DNA of 64,000 nucleotides from Paramecium tetraurelia (lineage: Eukaryota; Ciliophora; Oligohymenophorea; Peniculida; Parameciidae), in assembly GCF_000165425.1 (NCBI RefSeq), contig NW_001799477.1, positions 124,001-188,000 of the forward strand, given 5' to 3'. Below are positions 1 through 12,600 of the stretch, piece after piece; the first letter of the stretch is position 1; the number at the start of each line of letters is the position of its first letter. A model generated the notes under the pieces. That model saw nothing but the letters and a program-made list of their open reading frames with translations. It was not told where the DNA came from and made no database searches. A program made the translations under genes and the position numbers.

Positions 1-1326
1 TATAATTAATTAAGTAGCCTTACTTCATTACATGATTTATAATTATTAAACTAAATTTCGATAATTGTGTTATTCAAGATTACAAACTTTTCTAATATAT
101 TTTGATACTTTTGAAAATAAGTATTCAAATAGATGTTTTCAATTCTTGTCCATTAAGTCTAAGTATCAAGAAAATCAATTTTAGTTTTATCAAATAAAGC
201 AGCACTACAAATTGGTGGATGATTTAATTTGAAATACAAATGAGTTTGATAAGCATTATTGACAATATGACAATATTCACAATTATTCAACTAAATTTCT
301 ATTTTCAATTTAAGTTTCGCTACTATATTGATAATTATGATTATGCTTTCTTCCTGTTATGTTTGCTTATTATTATAAATTAAATAAGTCTCTAATTATA
401 ATTTACCTAAATCTTAATACTAAAAATAAGGAGAAAGATATAATTATATTGGTTTTGTTTTGGGGATATCTAATTTCATTTGAATTAGATCCTCTGCAGT
501 AATGTAAAGGAAGTTTAGATCTGTCACTTTGATGCACCTATTAAATTCATATTGTGACTCAGAAATGAATTCTTGATGTTCTTAATGTTCATTCAGAATT
601 GGAATGAAATCTGAATGTTCTTAATGCTCAGTCAGAATTTCTGCTTATTGAAAATTGATTGTAACTGGCTGCGAATCAGGTTATATGTTGAAGGAATAAA
701 ATTTAAGATTCATAAAGCATTCTTTTGTTAATTTAAAAGTTATTAATACTGAATTATTTTATTTCTAATCTGCTTCTTTTTGATAAATTGCTATACTATT
801 AAACTCTTGAACAGATTGACAAGTTATTAATCGAGAAAGTGTTTAAATTAAATTATCCAGTTCTCTCGTATCAATTTCATTACCATAGCAAATATTGTAC
901 TCTAAATCAGTTTAAGAATCCGGACTTATAAAGGCATAGTTAATTTCTGATTATTTGATTATCGAATCGCTTGTCTTATCTATATAGTCGTTAAGTAATG
1001 TTTCCAAAAAAGACACCTATGTATAATTATTGTAATTTGCATCTCCTTAAATTTATGCATTATTTTGGATGTTCTCTTCAAATTTAAATTCTACTTATTA
1101 GATCTAAATTTTTAATAGGTGTACATATATTTGATGATCAGGTAAAATTTCATTTAAAGCCAACTTAACTTTATCATAGATAATTGTAGCAGTAGTTGAC
1201 AACACTTGCTTATTTGTGATATTTTAGAGGCGGCATCTTACATAGTAGTCATTCTCGCTAGAAGGAGGGTGTTCCTTAAGATAAGAAAATTGAAATTACA
1301 AGAAAAGTAAATTGATTCTATTTCAT
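1..1326 (-). CDS. Unrecognised protein, 5' part only (3' end outside the window)
   Basis: Reading the minus strand from ATG at 1326 with TAA/TAG as Gln gives an open frame to base 1 once a 25-nt intron (1275-1299, GTAATT..TTAAG) is removed. Without it the frame hits TGA within 30 codons. About 433 residues are visible. The start reads MKQNQFTFL and runs straight into EHPPSSENDYYVRC, so splicing removes what would otherwise look like a signal peptide. The protein is hydrophilic, rich in Asn, Gln and Glu, with a cluster of cysteines (CEYC, then a Cys about 24 residues on) in the visible C-terminal third. There is no membrane segment and no domain I can name. It is divergently oriented to the next gene, with 540 bp between the starts. 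The coding call is firm; the function is unknown. Confidence 0.75.
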
Positions 1327-1866
1327 ATATAATTATATGAAATTTTTAAATAAATTATTATCGTTAAATATATTAGAGAAATTAATATCTAGATTACTAT
1401 TCTATTTATTATCTATTTGAAAACTAAGAAAATAATTTATATGTTATGTATCAAATTGAATTAAAAAATAGAAAACAATTAAAAAAAAGATAGATGTCAG
1501 AGATTTATAAGGTTTTATTCTAATGAATTTATTAAAATCCTAAATTATAAATTCTAGATATTTCAAAATGAAATCCTTACCCAAAAACTCTCACAATTTG
1601 TTAAAAAATAAGATCTAAAACCTAGATTGGCATCCATACCTTTCATGAAAAGTGTACTTAAATAATTTTAGTTAATACCATTTTTACACATTTCTAAATT
1701 GAAACCACTCTTAACCGTAAAAATTAGTTTTTAATAAGTATTTTTATAATAAAATACTTTAACAAGTTATTTTATAATAATATTATTGTAAATTCATTAG
1801 AAGAAGCCAATTTTTTTAATATTTTTGGATTCATGAATTAATTGTTTCATTTTTGAGAATTTTTTT
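1327..1866. promoter_or_regulatory. Divergent intergenic region
   Basis: This 540-bp AT-rich interval separates two divergent gene starts and must hold both promoters. I see no conserved box. It is long for this window, where most spacers are 25-215 bp, which leaves room for the tiny minus-strand gene proposed at 1497-1646. Confidence 0.4.
1497..1646 (-). CDS. Possible tiny gene, about 40 residues
   Basis: Minus-strand ATG at 1646 reads MKGMDANLGFRSYFLTNCES, then FW. A canonical 27-nt intron (1554-1580, GTAAGG..TCTAG) follows and the frame ends at TGA 1497-1499; the spliced length is 41 codons. The main support is the well-formed intron that keeps the frame. At this length an ORF can easily arise by chance in TGA-only code, and no family is recognisable. 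Confidence 0.22.
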
Positions 1867-3423
1867 ATGTTAAAACATTTTGTGAATCATATTAGAAAAA
1901 TCGATCAATTTGGTGTTGTCTATTAGCCTAAGATCAAATACTCTACAAATGAATATAAGACTGCTGTAGGTGGAATAATGTCAATTATTCTTTATGGATT
2001 GAGTTTTGGCTATTTGTTATATAGCTTCATTTAATATGGATAGGGGAATATTCTTCCAAAAATAACCACTATACAAGTCAAAACAGACCAACAGAGTATA
2101 TTTCTTGAGAATGAAATAATGTCATTCAAGATCAGGCCCGGATAAGATAATTTTATAAATCCATTTAATCCTTCAGCTCTGGTACTTTTGCCCTTGGTGC
2201 TTCCATTTAAAAACAATGAAATACCCCCCAGTTAATATTTCAACTTTGAATAAATCTAATTTTCAGAGGAAAAGATTTCTATACGAAATTTAGATTTGTA
2301 ATACGGTGATCCCTCATAAGAAGAGACAGAACAAATAATCGCATTTGTAGGGTGTAAGTAAGTTAACTTACCTTCTCCATTTGCTTGCGCTAATCAAAGC
2401 ATCTAAGATTAGTTCTTTGCTCAATCAAGAAATGCTATGATTGCTACTACTTAAGTAAATTAATTTAATACCGACAGAAGAACTTTGGATGAGGTAGGTA
2501 AGGAACAGGTTTTGGCAATAGTGAACAATTCCACATACTTTTAAACTATAAATTTGAATATTTAAGAATCGTAAGTAGATACAGGTTTCTTATTGGAATA
2601 AATTGAAAGCTATGTTTATGCTACTGATTATTATTTAACTAATTAACAAATGGGTTAAGAGTATTTTAGAACTACATTTAAATTTGATGCTTACATGGTA
2701 TTTTAGTTAAGAATAAGCAAATTGAGATACTTGCAGAGTATTCAATATCCAAAGATAAGTGAAATTTTGGCTGATGCAGGTTCAATTGGATCCACTATCC
2801 TTTTGCTGTCATATTTTGTAATTCTATGTAATCAGAGCCTAATGGAGAAGTAATCATTGGATGATATCATTTCAATTTATTACCCATAGTATAAGGATTT
2901 GTAGATTAAGTAGACATTTTATGGTTCGATTAAGGAGGTTATCTTTGAGGGTAAATAATAGGATTTAGAGTAATTCAAATAATATCAGAAAGAACTGCAG
3001 GAGAGGGCTGAGAAGAAGTTGTCTATGTTAAATTTAGTGTATGAGATTTCAAGATTGCAATTTATGATTACAAATATTTTGAAGTCTAAGGAATAATTAA
3101 GGTAGAGTCACAAGATAGGGATTAAATTGAAATAATTTGAGATGTAAAAATTGTTGAATGATGAAAATTTGAATGGAAATTAAATTGTAATTTAATAAAT
3201 TCATCCTCTAGATACCTCATTCAAATTTGAACTGTTCTTCTTCTAAATTAGCCATTATTGATAGTCAAAGTGATTCATCCTAAAATCTTAAGGTAGACAT
3301 GCATTATTAATTTAGAAACCATAACAACAACAATAGATTACAGTTGAGGAATCTAGTGATGAGAATTAATTAAACGATGAGGATTTTGAGATTCTGATTC
3401 AACCTAGTGAATTGGAAGAATGA
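1867..3423 (+). CDS. Two-helix membrane protein of a ciliate family, function unknown
   Basis: The start is the first ATG after an in-frame TGA. Two introns, 25 nt (3187-3211) and 23 nt (3293-3315), give 502 residues ending at TGA 3421-3423. One hydrophobic helix lies at about residues 38-54 (SIILYGLSFGYLL) and a second at about 307-325 (STILLLSYFVILC). The roughly 250 residues between them would form one soluble face. A Lys/Gln-rich, coiled-coil-prone stretch follows the second helix, and the tail is acidic with a run of five Gln. Short N-terminus, helix, large loop, helix, basic coil is a plan I associate with ciliate proteins annotated only as transmembrane protein. No enzymatic motif is visible. 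The next gene starts 55 bp downstream on the same strand. Confidence 0.8.
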
Positions 3424-3478
3424 AAATATATTGAATGCGAGATATAATATTTTAAATACATAATTAATTAAAATACAC

Positions 3479-6320
3479 ATGTCCACTTTATAGTATATGA
3501 AGGAGATAATTTCTAAATAGATTACGACTCTGTCAAATCCAAATGGGGAAGATAAAAAGACTTTGGGTAAGAATCAAATTTATTAAAATAGAATCTGAAC
3601 CATACCATAATTTGCAAAAGTCAAGTGTATTGCTAGAATCCAGGTGTTTCAATGATCCTCAATTGTAGGATAAGAAATGCAGATAAATACTATCCAAATT
3701 GATATATCTGATCAATCAAGTAAGTTGTGATGCTCATACTTTTATAATAGGGAGAGAAATTCAACGATCAAGAATCTTTGAGTTTATTTTTTGGAATCAC
3801 TAAATTGTTTTCATCTAACAACGTGGATCTCAGAAGAATGATCTATTTGATGATTAAGGTAATAAATAGGGTTTATTGATGGTAGGAATTCAAAGATGAG
3901 AATTCTATGTATGTAGTCATTAGTTGTTTGGCCAAAGACATTACTTCTAAGAATGATCTATTTAGAATTAATGCCTTAAGAACACTTCCTTATGTCCTTG
4001 ACTAATCCAATCTGGTGTAGCTGGATAGATATTTAAAAAATGTATTGAATTGAGCAATTTTCATATAGGCAATCCTTGAAAAGAGTTAGCCAATCTCAAG
4101 TGCTGCTTTAATAGCTGGTTTGTAGATTTTCAGAATAAGTCCTGATTTCATTAGGAAGTGGACCAATGAAGTTGCTGACAGACTCAATTCCAAATACCCA
4201 TAAAACAGTTTCCATGCACTTTTGTTACTTCATGAAATCAAAAGCAATGACAAAGTCACCTTCACCAAAATCCTTACTGGATTAACCAAAGAAACTCTTG
4301 TTCCAATTGCCAACATGCAAGTTATTCGATTCATAAAAGAAATCCTCAACACTGACGATTTAGATTAGCAATATGAAAAAGTAACAGACTCTCATACTAT
4401 ATTTAGTTATTCATAGAATATCTCCTAAGACAAATACACAAGTCTCAAGAAATTGTCATTTTTGAAGCTTGTAAAGCATTATGCGATTTGAAATCACTCT
4501 CCAACAAGGATCTTTAACCAATGGTTTAGGTTGTGATTGTCTTCTTGCAATCAAGCAATGTGATCAATAAGTTTGTGGCCCTCAAAATTTTAAATAGATT
4601 AATTTCAAATCCTATCAGAAGATCCCTCATCACACCCTCACAAATTGAACCATTCATCTAGGATTCCAATAAATCCTTGTCATCATTGGCTGTTTCCATA
4701 TTATTAAAGGTCTGCTAAGAAGGCAACATCGAGAAAATCTTAGTTTAGATATTTGAATACTTAAATGAAATGAGTGATGAATTCAAAATTGATGTCATCA
4801 GAAGTATCAAAGCGCTAGTAAAGAGTTCCCCTACCAAATGGAAATCTATTATTAATTTCCTTAAATTAACTTTCAAATGTGATGCCTCATAAGAGTTTAA
4901 AAAATATTCAATCGAAATCTTTGAACTCATTATTCACGAGATCCCTGAAGCAAAAGAACATGCTATCTTGACTTTAGCAGATTATATTGAGGATTGCTAA
5001 CATGCTTCTATACAATTAAGTGTATTGAGCATCCTCAATAGAGAAGCTGCAAAGAAATAATGTCCAACTAGAGCTATTAGAATTGTAAATAATAGACTCT
5101 ATCTTGAAGATGCTGAAATTAGAGCTGCTGCAGTTGGTGTACTTGGTAAATTCCTCCTTCACTATCCTAATGAAAAGGATAACCTTCTTGAATTATTATC
5201 AGCAGCTGCCTATGATCCCGATGAGGAAGTCAGAAATCGCTCTCAATTCTATATTAATGAATCAGCAGCACCAAAAGAAGAAAATCCTCCTTTGTCAATA
5301 GAAGAATTAGATGCAATCGAAGCCTATTTGTAATAAAACATATAGGAAATCTAACAATCTAATGAAGAGGTACTATAATTAGAAAAGATTATGGCTTATG
5401 CTGAATAAAACAAGGGAAAGATTAAGAAGACTGAGGTGTTATAAGAATTAGTGGAAGAGGAATTGATATAAACTCATGAATCTGAATCTGGATTTGAAAC
5501 ATACAAGAAATTATTCAAGGAAAGCACAATCTTTTGTGATTATGGAGTATTAAGAAAATCATCAAGAGCATAAAATTTGACTGATTCTAAATGTGAATAT
5601 TTAGTAACAGTGGTCAAACACTTTTTTGATAATCACATAATATTGGAGTATAAGGTAAAGAACACATTAGACAATGTCACATTGAATGATGTCTCTTTGG
5701 AATTAACAATAAAGAATGTCAATCTACAATTTGAAAGAATTGTGCCAGCAAAATAAATTCAACCGCAATGTGCATCCAATATCTTAGTTGGATTGCAATT
5801 CAATCCAAATTTGAGATTAGTGTCTTCTAACATTCAAAGCATATTGACATTTACAGTGAATGAAAATGGAACCACTTATTAAGACGAATACTAGACTGAA
5901 GACTTCACCATCACTTACAGTGACTTCTTCTTGCCTATATAATGGTTTAAGTAAGATTAATCATTCTATAGAATAGAAAATTCCAAACTGAATGGGAATC
6001 TCTTAAATCACAAGAAATGTCTGCTACATATTAGTTGGATTATAAGAATACTGATATAGCAATAAAGGAATTAGTGAAACATTTCGGTATGAATTTTTGA
6101 TTTATGCAATTTAGGATTTTTAGTTTGTGACAATTCTGACTAAATATAGCCTTAAAATAAGTTTCATACTTTATTACTGTCAGGCTAATATTTGGATGCA
6201 AAGAATGCATTAGTGATTTGTTAGATAGGATTTCAATAGAATATTGGATGTGTATTAAAAATAAAGTGTAAATCTGAAGATGACAATTTAAGTACCAACA
6301 TTGTAGAAACACTTGGTTGA
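3479..6320 (+). CDS. COPG: Coatomer subunit gamma (COPI vesicle coat)
   Basis: Gamma-COP is a core subunit of the COPI coatomer that is recruited by Arf1 to Golgi membranes for retrograde transport. Removing seven introns (3567-3591, 3720-3750, 3859-3885, 4042-4068, 4381-4406, 5951-5976, 6087-6114) gives exactly 883 residues, close to the usual size of about 870. Residues 1-550 are the adaptin-like alpha-solenoid; a recognisable stretch is SQEIVIFEACKALCDL. A charged linker follows, then the appendage domain: beta-sandwich (HIILEYKVKNTL) and platform ending in EWESL, then TYQLDYKNTDIAIKELVKHFG before the last intron. The last two introns are required: without them the conserved C-terminus falls in three frames. 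The gene is convergent with LUC7, with 119 bp between stops. The assignment is firm. Confidence 0.95.
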
Positions 6321-6439
6321 TATTATTTTAAAATATATATATATATGTATAATAAAGTTTAGATGGAGAACAAAAAAATAAATGGGAAAAAAGAATAATA
6401 TGGTTAATATTTACACAATTTGGAAATATGTTAAATATT

Positions 6440-7478
6440 TCAATATTTATGGTGTTTCCTAAATTTCATTAATAGATATTTTTACTTGTTATGCTTTCTT
6501 GATTTACTTCTGTCCTTGTCTTTCTCCTTGTCTTTTTTCTTTTTACTGCTTTTTTTCTTACTTTTTTCTTTTGAATTGTCTCTACTTCTTGATCTCTCCT
6601 TTTCCTTTTCTTTCTTCTCCTTGATCAATTTTTCCTTATCCATTTAAACATCTTTGGCAATGTCCTCCTTGAATTCTTGTTTCCTGGCTTCCTCCTCCAA
6701 AATCTTCTCTAATTACAATCTTCTTTATTATAGTTTTTATAATTCAACTCTGATAGTCGAAAATCCTTGATGAATTCTTCCATCCAAATGAGTTCTAGAG
6801 TTTAATAAGCACTTAAAAATACTTGACTTTGTTCTCAGTTTCATATAGAGATTGTCTGGCTCCACAAACTTCACATATTTTATAAGTTTTGAATGGGTTA
6901 TTGGTACCCTCATATGCGAGCAATACATCTTCTCTGGCTTTTTTAAGATTATCTGCTTCCATTATCAATCTCTCAGATTCCTCAATCTTACCTAATTCTC
7001 CCATCTTCTCACTCTAATCCGTCAAGAGATTGATCTATCTTTCCATATTGTCAAGTCGATCCTGGATCTCTTTGGGTCGATCAGCTACTTATAGTTTACT
7101 AGATTATTCAACTTATTCTTCATGCTTAGTTAAGATCTTGTCGACTTCCTTCAATTTGTCTTGGATGTAAGCTAACATATTTATCAGGTTCATACTAAAC
7201 CTATTGCCTCTTCAATGTACTTCTTCTCTCTCTGCTACTTTTTGATACTCCTGTGCACAATTGAACTCATTGATGAAGAATTGGTCGTGTCTCTTGCTGC
7301 ACTCTCCCTCATGATCATATTTGGTATGCTTCCACAGGTCATTGAAGCACTTAGAAACCAAGATGTTTTTGCACACATCCTCATTCCAATAGTGAGCATC
7401 GTTCTTCCTCTTGCTTGCTACGACATTTCTCTCCTTGCCGAATAGCTCATCCAGAATGTAACGAGAATCATCACACAT
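6440..7478 (-). CDS. LUC7L: LUC7-like U1 snRNP-associated splicing factor, with a 2-nt frame break
   Basis: LUC7 proteins sit in U1 snRNP and help 5' splice-site choice, which is pertinent in a genome of 25-nt introns. The N-terminus shows LDELFG, then the first zinc finger (DVCKNILVSKCFNDLW, followed by C..H). The second finger begins KICEVCGA and continues after an intron as THLDGRIHQGFSTIR. The tail is Lys/Glu/Arg/Ser-rich, as in the family. Introns are at 6795-6822 and 7172-7200; a third, 6459-6485, is optional because it is in frame and stop-free. Between the fingers the frame shifts by two bases within a GA repeat (about 7221-7235). Restoring two bases would give a family-like helix (VAEREKKYIEEAIAYIQ). 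A 19-nt intron ending in GAG could also explain it. Expected size is about 318-327 residues. Confidence 0.88.
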
Positions 7479-7590
7479 TCTTTTAATAAATATTTAAATT
7501 AGTTTCTATCTATATTGCTTAAATCATAAAGTCAATAACCTAATAGTTGATTCTCCAATAACCAAGATCTTATTCTACACAAGACAAAAG

Positions 7591-9628
7591 TCATAAACCT
7601 TGAAAATAGGTATCTATTTGCATTGATTGCTACTCAAATCCCATTCTGAATAAATTCTATTTTTGGTTTATGATACATTTCTAATTCAAAAACAGACATT
7701 TATTGATGAGTTCCCCCTTGGTCTTGCAAATCTGACTCAACTTCAAGTCCCTAATGATCCACTCAGACTGTGCATTCAGCAACAGATACTACTCACTAAA
7801 TTTCATCTACTTCACAACACTTGGACGACAATCAGCTATGGAATATAATCAAATCTAAATACCTTTTTAAACCTATTGCTAAGTGTTGATGTCCCACACT
7901 TCAATTTGATTTTTGTTATTCAGAACATAAAGTAAATTTTGACAAGGCATTCCAAAAACATCAGCATTAAACTATTATTAAAATTGCACTTTCAATAGTC
8001 TTTTAATATTCTCATCATACACACTGATTCCAGTGATTAGATTAGCATCATCGATTCTTTTGGGTCCAAAGAGATTGAACTACTAAGATGGAGCTGGTTT
8101 AAAGTCATAACTGAATACTGATCTATTGAAGTACAACTAGCATGTCTTGTACTTCTCAACCAACATTTCCTCTTCATTATACTCATTGGTTAGGTAATTC
8201 CATTTGACTAGAATGGGATTGACACTTTTTGAGATTTTCAAGATGTACTATATGGTTGAATCGTTCATAAACATGACTGTCTTGATTTCTAGGTTATCGA
8301 TTTCTTTTCTTCTCTCAAATTCCAATTTGTTGTCAAAGGGGTAGACTTCAATTTCAATGTGAAATATAACTTCTTCATCATAGAGCAATCCGCATTTTTA
8401 GACTAATGCTATGAACTATCCATTTGGACTGGAACAGCAATGCAATACCTATTTGACTCTAGCTTTGTAGAAGAATTGCTTTTCTAGGTGGGTGTTCAAT
8501 AGAATGAAGTCTTTTTTGTCTTTGTGTTCAGCTATAATGATTTCTGGATTCATCAATTACAAGGAGTAGACTCCAGGACAGAATTTGACTTCGGCAGTTT
8601 TGATTTTGGTGCCTGTTTGAATGTTCCAAGAAGTTACGACAGCATTCTTATTGATTGAGAATAGATGATTGTTGGAGTAACACAATCCGTGATGAATATC
8701 ATCTTTAGAAGAACTCAATACAATTTGGACAACAGCCTGTTTGTTTTTTACAAATTTGGTGAGTACTATCTGACCATTAGAGGCAAAAGCAACTGAATCA
8801 TAAGAAATTGGAGTCCAACATGTCACAGCACATCCATAGGTGGTTTACAATTCTTCTAATTGGTCGTTTTCAAAATCAATTATGTACACTTCACCTACTT
8901 TTTTTTGTTTAGCAAAAACCAGTCCATTTTACAACATCAAGAGATCATCGCATTCTTCTAATTTTTCAGATAAGATTTTTTGTAATTCTATGAGTTCCTT
9001 GGATTTAGGTGCAAAATTATTAAAGATGGGTTCTTAAAGATTGGGTTTGCCTAGATTAGAGGTTCTCCAGAGAGTAATTTCGCCTTCATTGACACCTACA
9101 ATTCTAGGTATGTATATGACACTACCTTGGATTAGTATGATCTGATACGCAAAAGGCGGTAAGTGGTTATTCTATTAAAAATGTCTTCTTATTAATTTCA
9201 GGTTGTAACAGGAGTAGTGTGTCCCCGAAAATCAAATAAATTTTATCATGCACTGCAACTAATGAGTACGGCATATTTTCAATCAATCCCTTGTACTCCT
9301 TTTTTAATTTCATTTCTTGATCCCAGAGGGCTAAAGAATCAGATCCCGAGGTATCACATAAATGTCCATCAAATGCAATTAAATTGTTCATGGAGGGTTC
9401 CAAATATTCATCTGCGATAGGAATCTAGAATTGGCAATAGAACAATACTTGATCGAAGTGTTGGTCTTTCACAGTAACTTTGAGTTCAAGATTCAAGGAT
9501 TCCAATGAGGTCTGTTGTTAACTTAATTTTTTGTTTATGTGAAATTTCTTTTTTTTGGGTGCATCGATGCCAGGTGGAGGACCAATTGGTTGTTCATCAT
9601 CATCGCCTAATCCAGGAGGGGGGTTCAT
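7591..9628 (-). CDS. Beta-propeller (WD40-like) protein, function unknown
   Basis: The start MNPPPGLGDDDEQPIGPPPG opens a Pro/Asp-rich N-terminus followed by KKKK. Two introns, 22 nt (9188-9209, GTTACA..TAAG) and 27 nt (7836-7862), give 662 residues and a frame divisible by three. The body is a series of 40-60-residue blocks typical of degenerate propeller blades, each ending in a Trp-x-aliphatic or similar strand, such as SLALWDQ, GEITLWRTSN, AVVTSWNIQ and IEVWDINTQ. I cannot assign it to a named WD family. The 33 bases at about 8420-8452 look like an intron but read CCSSPNGQFIAL in frame, a blade-like strand, so I keep them as coding. The stop lies 112 bp before the LUC7 start, and the start is 53 bp from the stop of the antigen gene behind it. 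Confidence 0.8.
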
Positions 9629-9681
9629 AATATATTAGAAAATTCTTTAATTTAAATTATACACCATGTATATATATATAT

Positions 9682-12600
9682 TCAGAACAATAAAATAACC
9701 AATATGATCATTACCATTGTTCCATGATTTGTTTTGATATCATCTTCTACAGTGACGCTGCTACTACATTGAGTGCACTTCGACGTTGTAGTATTCCAGT
9801 AGAAAGTATTCGAGGTATTTATTCTACAAGATTAAATATTGTAAATTTCTGGATCGGTTTCAATGCATTTCCCATTCTTCGAGGTGCATAACTTAAGAGA
9901 GGTTTCATACATATTTTAAATGTTATGACAGTCACTCTCAAGGAGATCTTAGCATTCTAAAGGAACGCATTAAGTCTCAGATGTAACTTAAGGATCTTCG
10001 ACCCATTTGCATTTCTCTGAAAACTATTAGCATATCAATTTGTCTTAATGACAATCGGAACACTCCAGAACCTTTACACATTGATCACCATCCCAAGCAC
10101 AGGTTCCATCGAGACCGCCATAATCGCATGAAAATTTATTCTCATAATTAGCGCAAACCTCAAAAGCTACACAAGAATGACCATCTGAAATACAGTTTGG
10201 CATCTGTTTCAGACAAGTTTCATGAGTGTAACCATAAGGTATATCATTACATGAAATGGTTTTACAGGCTTAGTCCTAATAAACACATTTTCCATTGCTA
10301 CTTTGAGCATATAGACAAGTCTGTTCATTTCCATAATCCTCACATGTTTTAATGGTAACACATTTCATAGAATCGGAAGTGCAACCATACAACTGAGCAC
10401 TGCAGTCTTCATGTGTTTCTCCAACCAATTCCTCGCATTGTTGATCCCTACATTCACTAGTATTTGTATCCCAAACGCAATCTCCAGTTTGAATTATGAA
10501 TTACTGATTCGAGTTTTATCTAACCACTTTTCCATTCGAACTTATTTTGCATTGTGCCATCAATTTATAAGATGAACACAGTAATAATGGAATACATCCA
10601 TTTTATGTGTCAGTGGTACATTTCGAGGATGTGTTATAACATTCATCATGAGTCAAGTATGGTAAATCGTAGCAGGAGAAGAACCTCTTGCAAATTCCCT
10701 ACTTTTACCTCCAAATGCAATCCCCATCTAAACCAACAACACAAGCTTCTGCTATTGAGTAATCAGCACATTTACTCAATCCCACGCATTTGTTGCCATC
10801 AGTTGTACAATTTTTTGATAAGGATTTACAAACTTCATCATATTGACTTGATATAGTATTACAACCTGTATAGAGATAACAAGTGTTATCAAACCATTTG
10901 CAGATGCCATCAATACCTTTTGTGCACAGATCTTCAATATAAAATTCTGAACATTTCTTCTTGGTTGTACACTTAATGCCATATATAGATGAATTCTAGA
11001 AGGCACAATTTTAGAGTGCACATTCTTATTCAGATGTCCCAGGAATGTCATCACAAACTTATTCTCTGCATTTGAATGAATCCCAAACACATAATTTATT
11101 ATCAGCAGATGTTGTACAAGCAGCTTACAATTATGCATTTTCACAAGACGATTTCGGAATGCAGCCTCCTCCCAATCTGGTAGTGCAATTACCTTTAGGA
11201 TAATATTGCTAGCAATCCCTTTCAGTAGTATTGTAATCTGGCGAGGTGCTGCAAGACTTATTGGTGCAATAGGAACTTTAGGGAACCCATTAACATTCAA
11301 TACCATTGACATCTGTATTGCATGCCTCTTGAACACGGGCATCAGAACATAATTTACGATCAATACAAAAGTATCCATCAGATGTGCAATTGGAATTATA
11401 TTTCTTGCATTCATCATTAGTTCTGTACATCAAATCACTACACCTTTGGAGTCTACAATAGATATAATCAGTATAGCAGAAGGGATAGTGTTGCTCACAT
11501 AATTAAGCAGTTATGGCAGTGTCTGGAGCATTTTAACAAGATCTAACCTAACATGTATTAGTCTTTGGATTCCAATAGCAAGATTGATTGGTAATAGTGA
11601 TAACACATTGCTTCTCGGTTTGATATTACTCACAATAAGTACCTTTGAATTAACACCCATTTCCGATAGCAACTGTTGTGCATTCATTTAGATAGGATTG
11701 ACATTCATCATGTTAAGTGTACGACTTAGGAGCAGTCTGACATGATTTGTTCATACATTTAGTTCCATCCCAACCACATGGCAGATGCAAATTATTGATG
11801 ACACATTGTCTCTCACTGATGTAGGTTGTACAATCTTACAATGGAACACAACCACCAATACCTTAATGAATGACAGTGCAATCACTCAGATACTATTGAC
11901 ATTCTACATGAGTATCCCTTGTACTATCATATGCTGCAGTGTAACAAGACTTAACATAACATCTTCCACCACTCCAAGCACATGTATCACCATTGGAACC
12001 GATAACACAAGACAATTCTGCTGAGTAATTTAGACATCCATTCAATGTCATACAACCTCCTCCTAACTTCGCAGTGCAAGTACTTAAAAACCCATTGCAT
12101 TAAGTATGGGTTGTATAACTTGTAGGAGCATTGGAACACTTAATATCAGCGCATTTACCAATGTCCACATTCCAAAAACATATCCCCTGAGAAGTATTCT
12201 TGAAACAATGAGACTCTTATAGATAATCAGAACAATTAGTAGCCTTAGTGATGCATTCACCAATTCTAGCTACTGTACATGCCGATAAGAATGTCTTGCA
12301 TTCAGTATCATCATCAAATGAAGTATTCTAAGTGGCATCTTCACAAACTCTATCTTTACATTAAGTACCAGTCCAAAAACAAACAGTATTATCCAAACTC
12401 TTGATACATTAATCTGAAGTCAAAATCATGGAACATTTCTATGGCTTAGTGATGCAACCTGCATGTACACTTAATGCATCTACTGTGCATGTTGATAACC
12501 AAGTCTCGCAATCAGAGTGTGTGAATGTTACACCAGTGTAATTAGCACATGTTCTATTCTGGCATTATCCTGATAACCATACACAATTCACTAAACTAAT

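Noticed and set aside
8420-8452. 33-nt GT..TAG segment as an intron of the propeller-like gene
   Set aside because: It is in frame, lacks TGA and encodes CCSSPNGQFIAL, a normal blade strand; it also exceeds the usual intron size.
10776-11417. 213-residue minus-strand ORF and similar ORFs within 9.7-21.3 kb
   Set aside because: They are alternate frames of the surface antigen, whose own frame is open for 3,870 codons.
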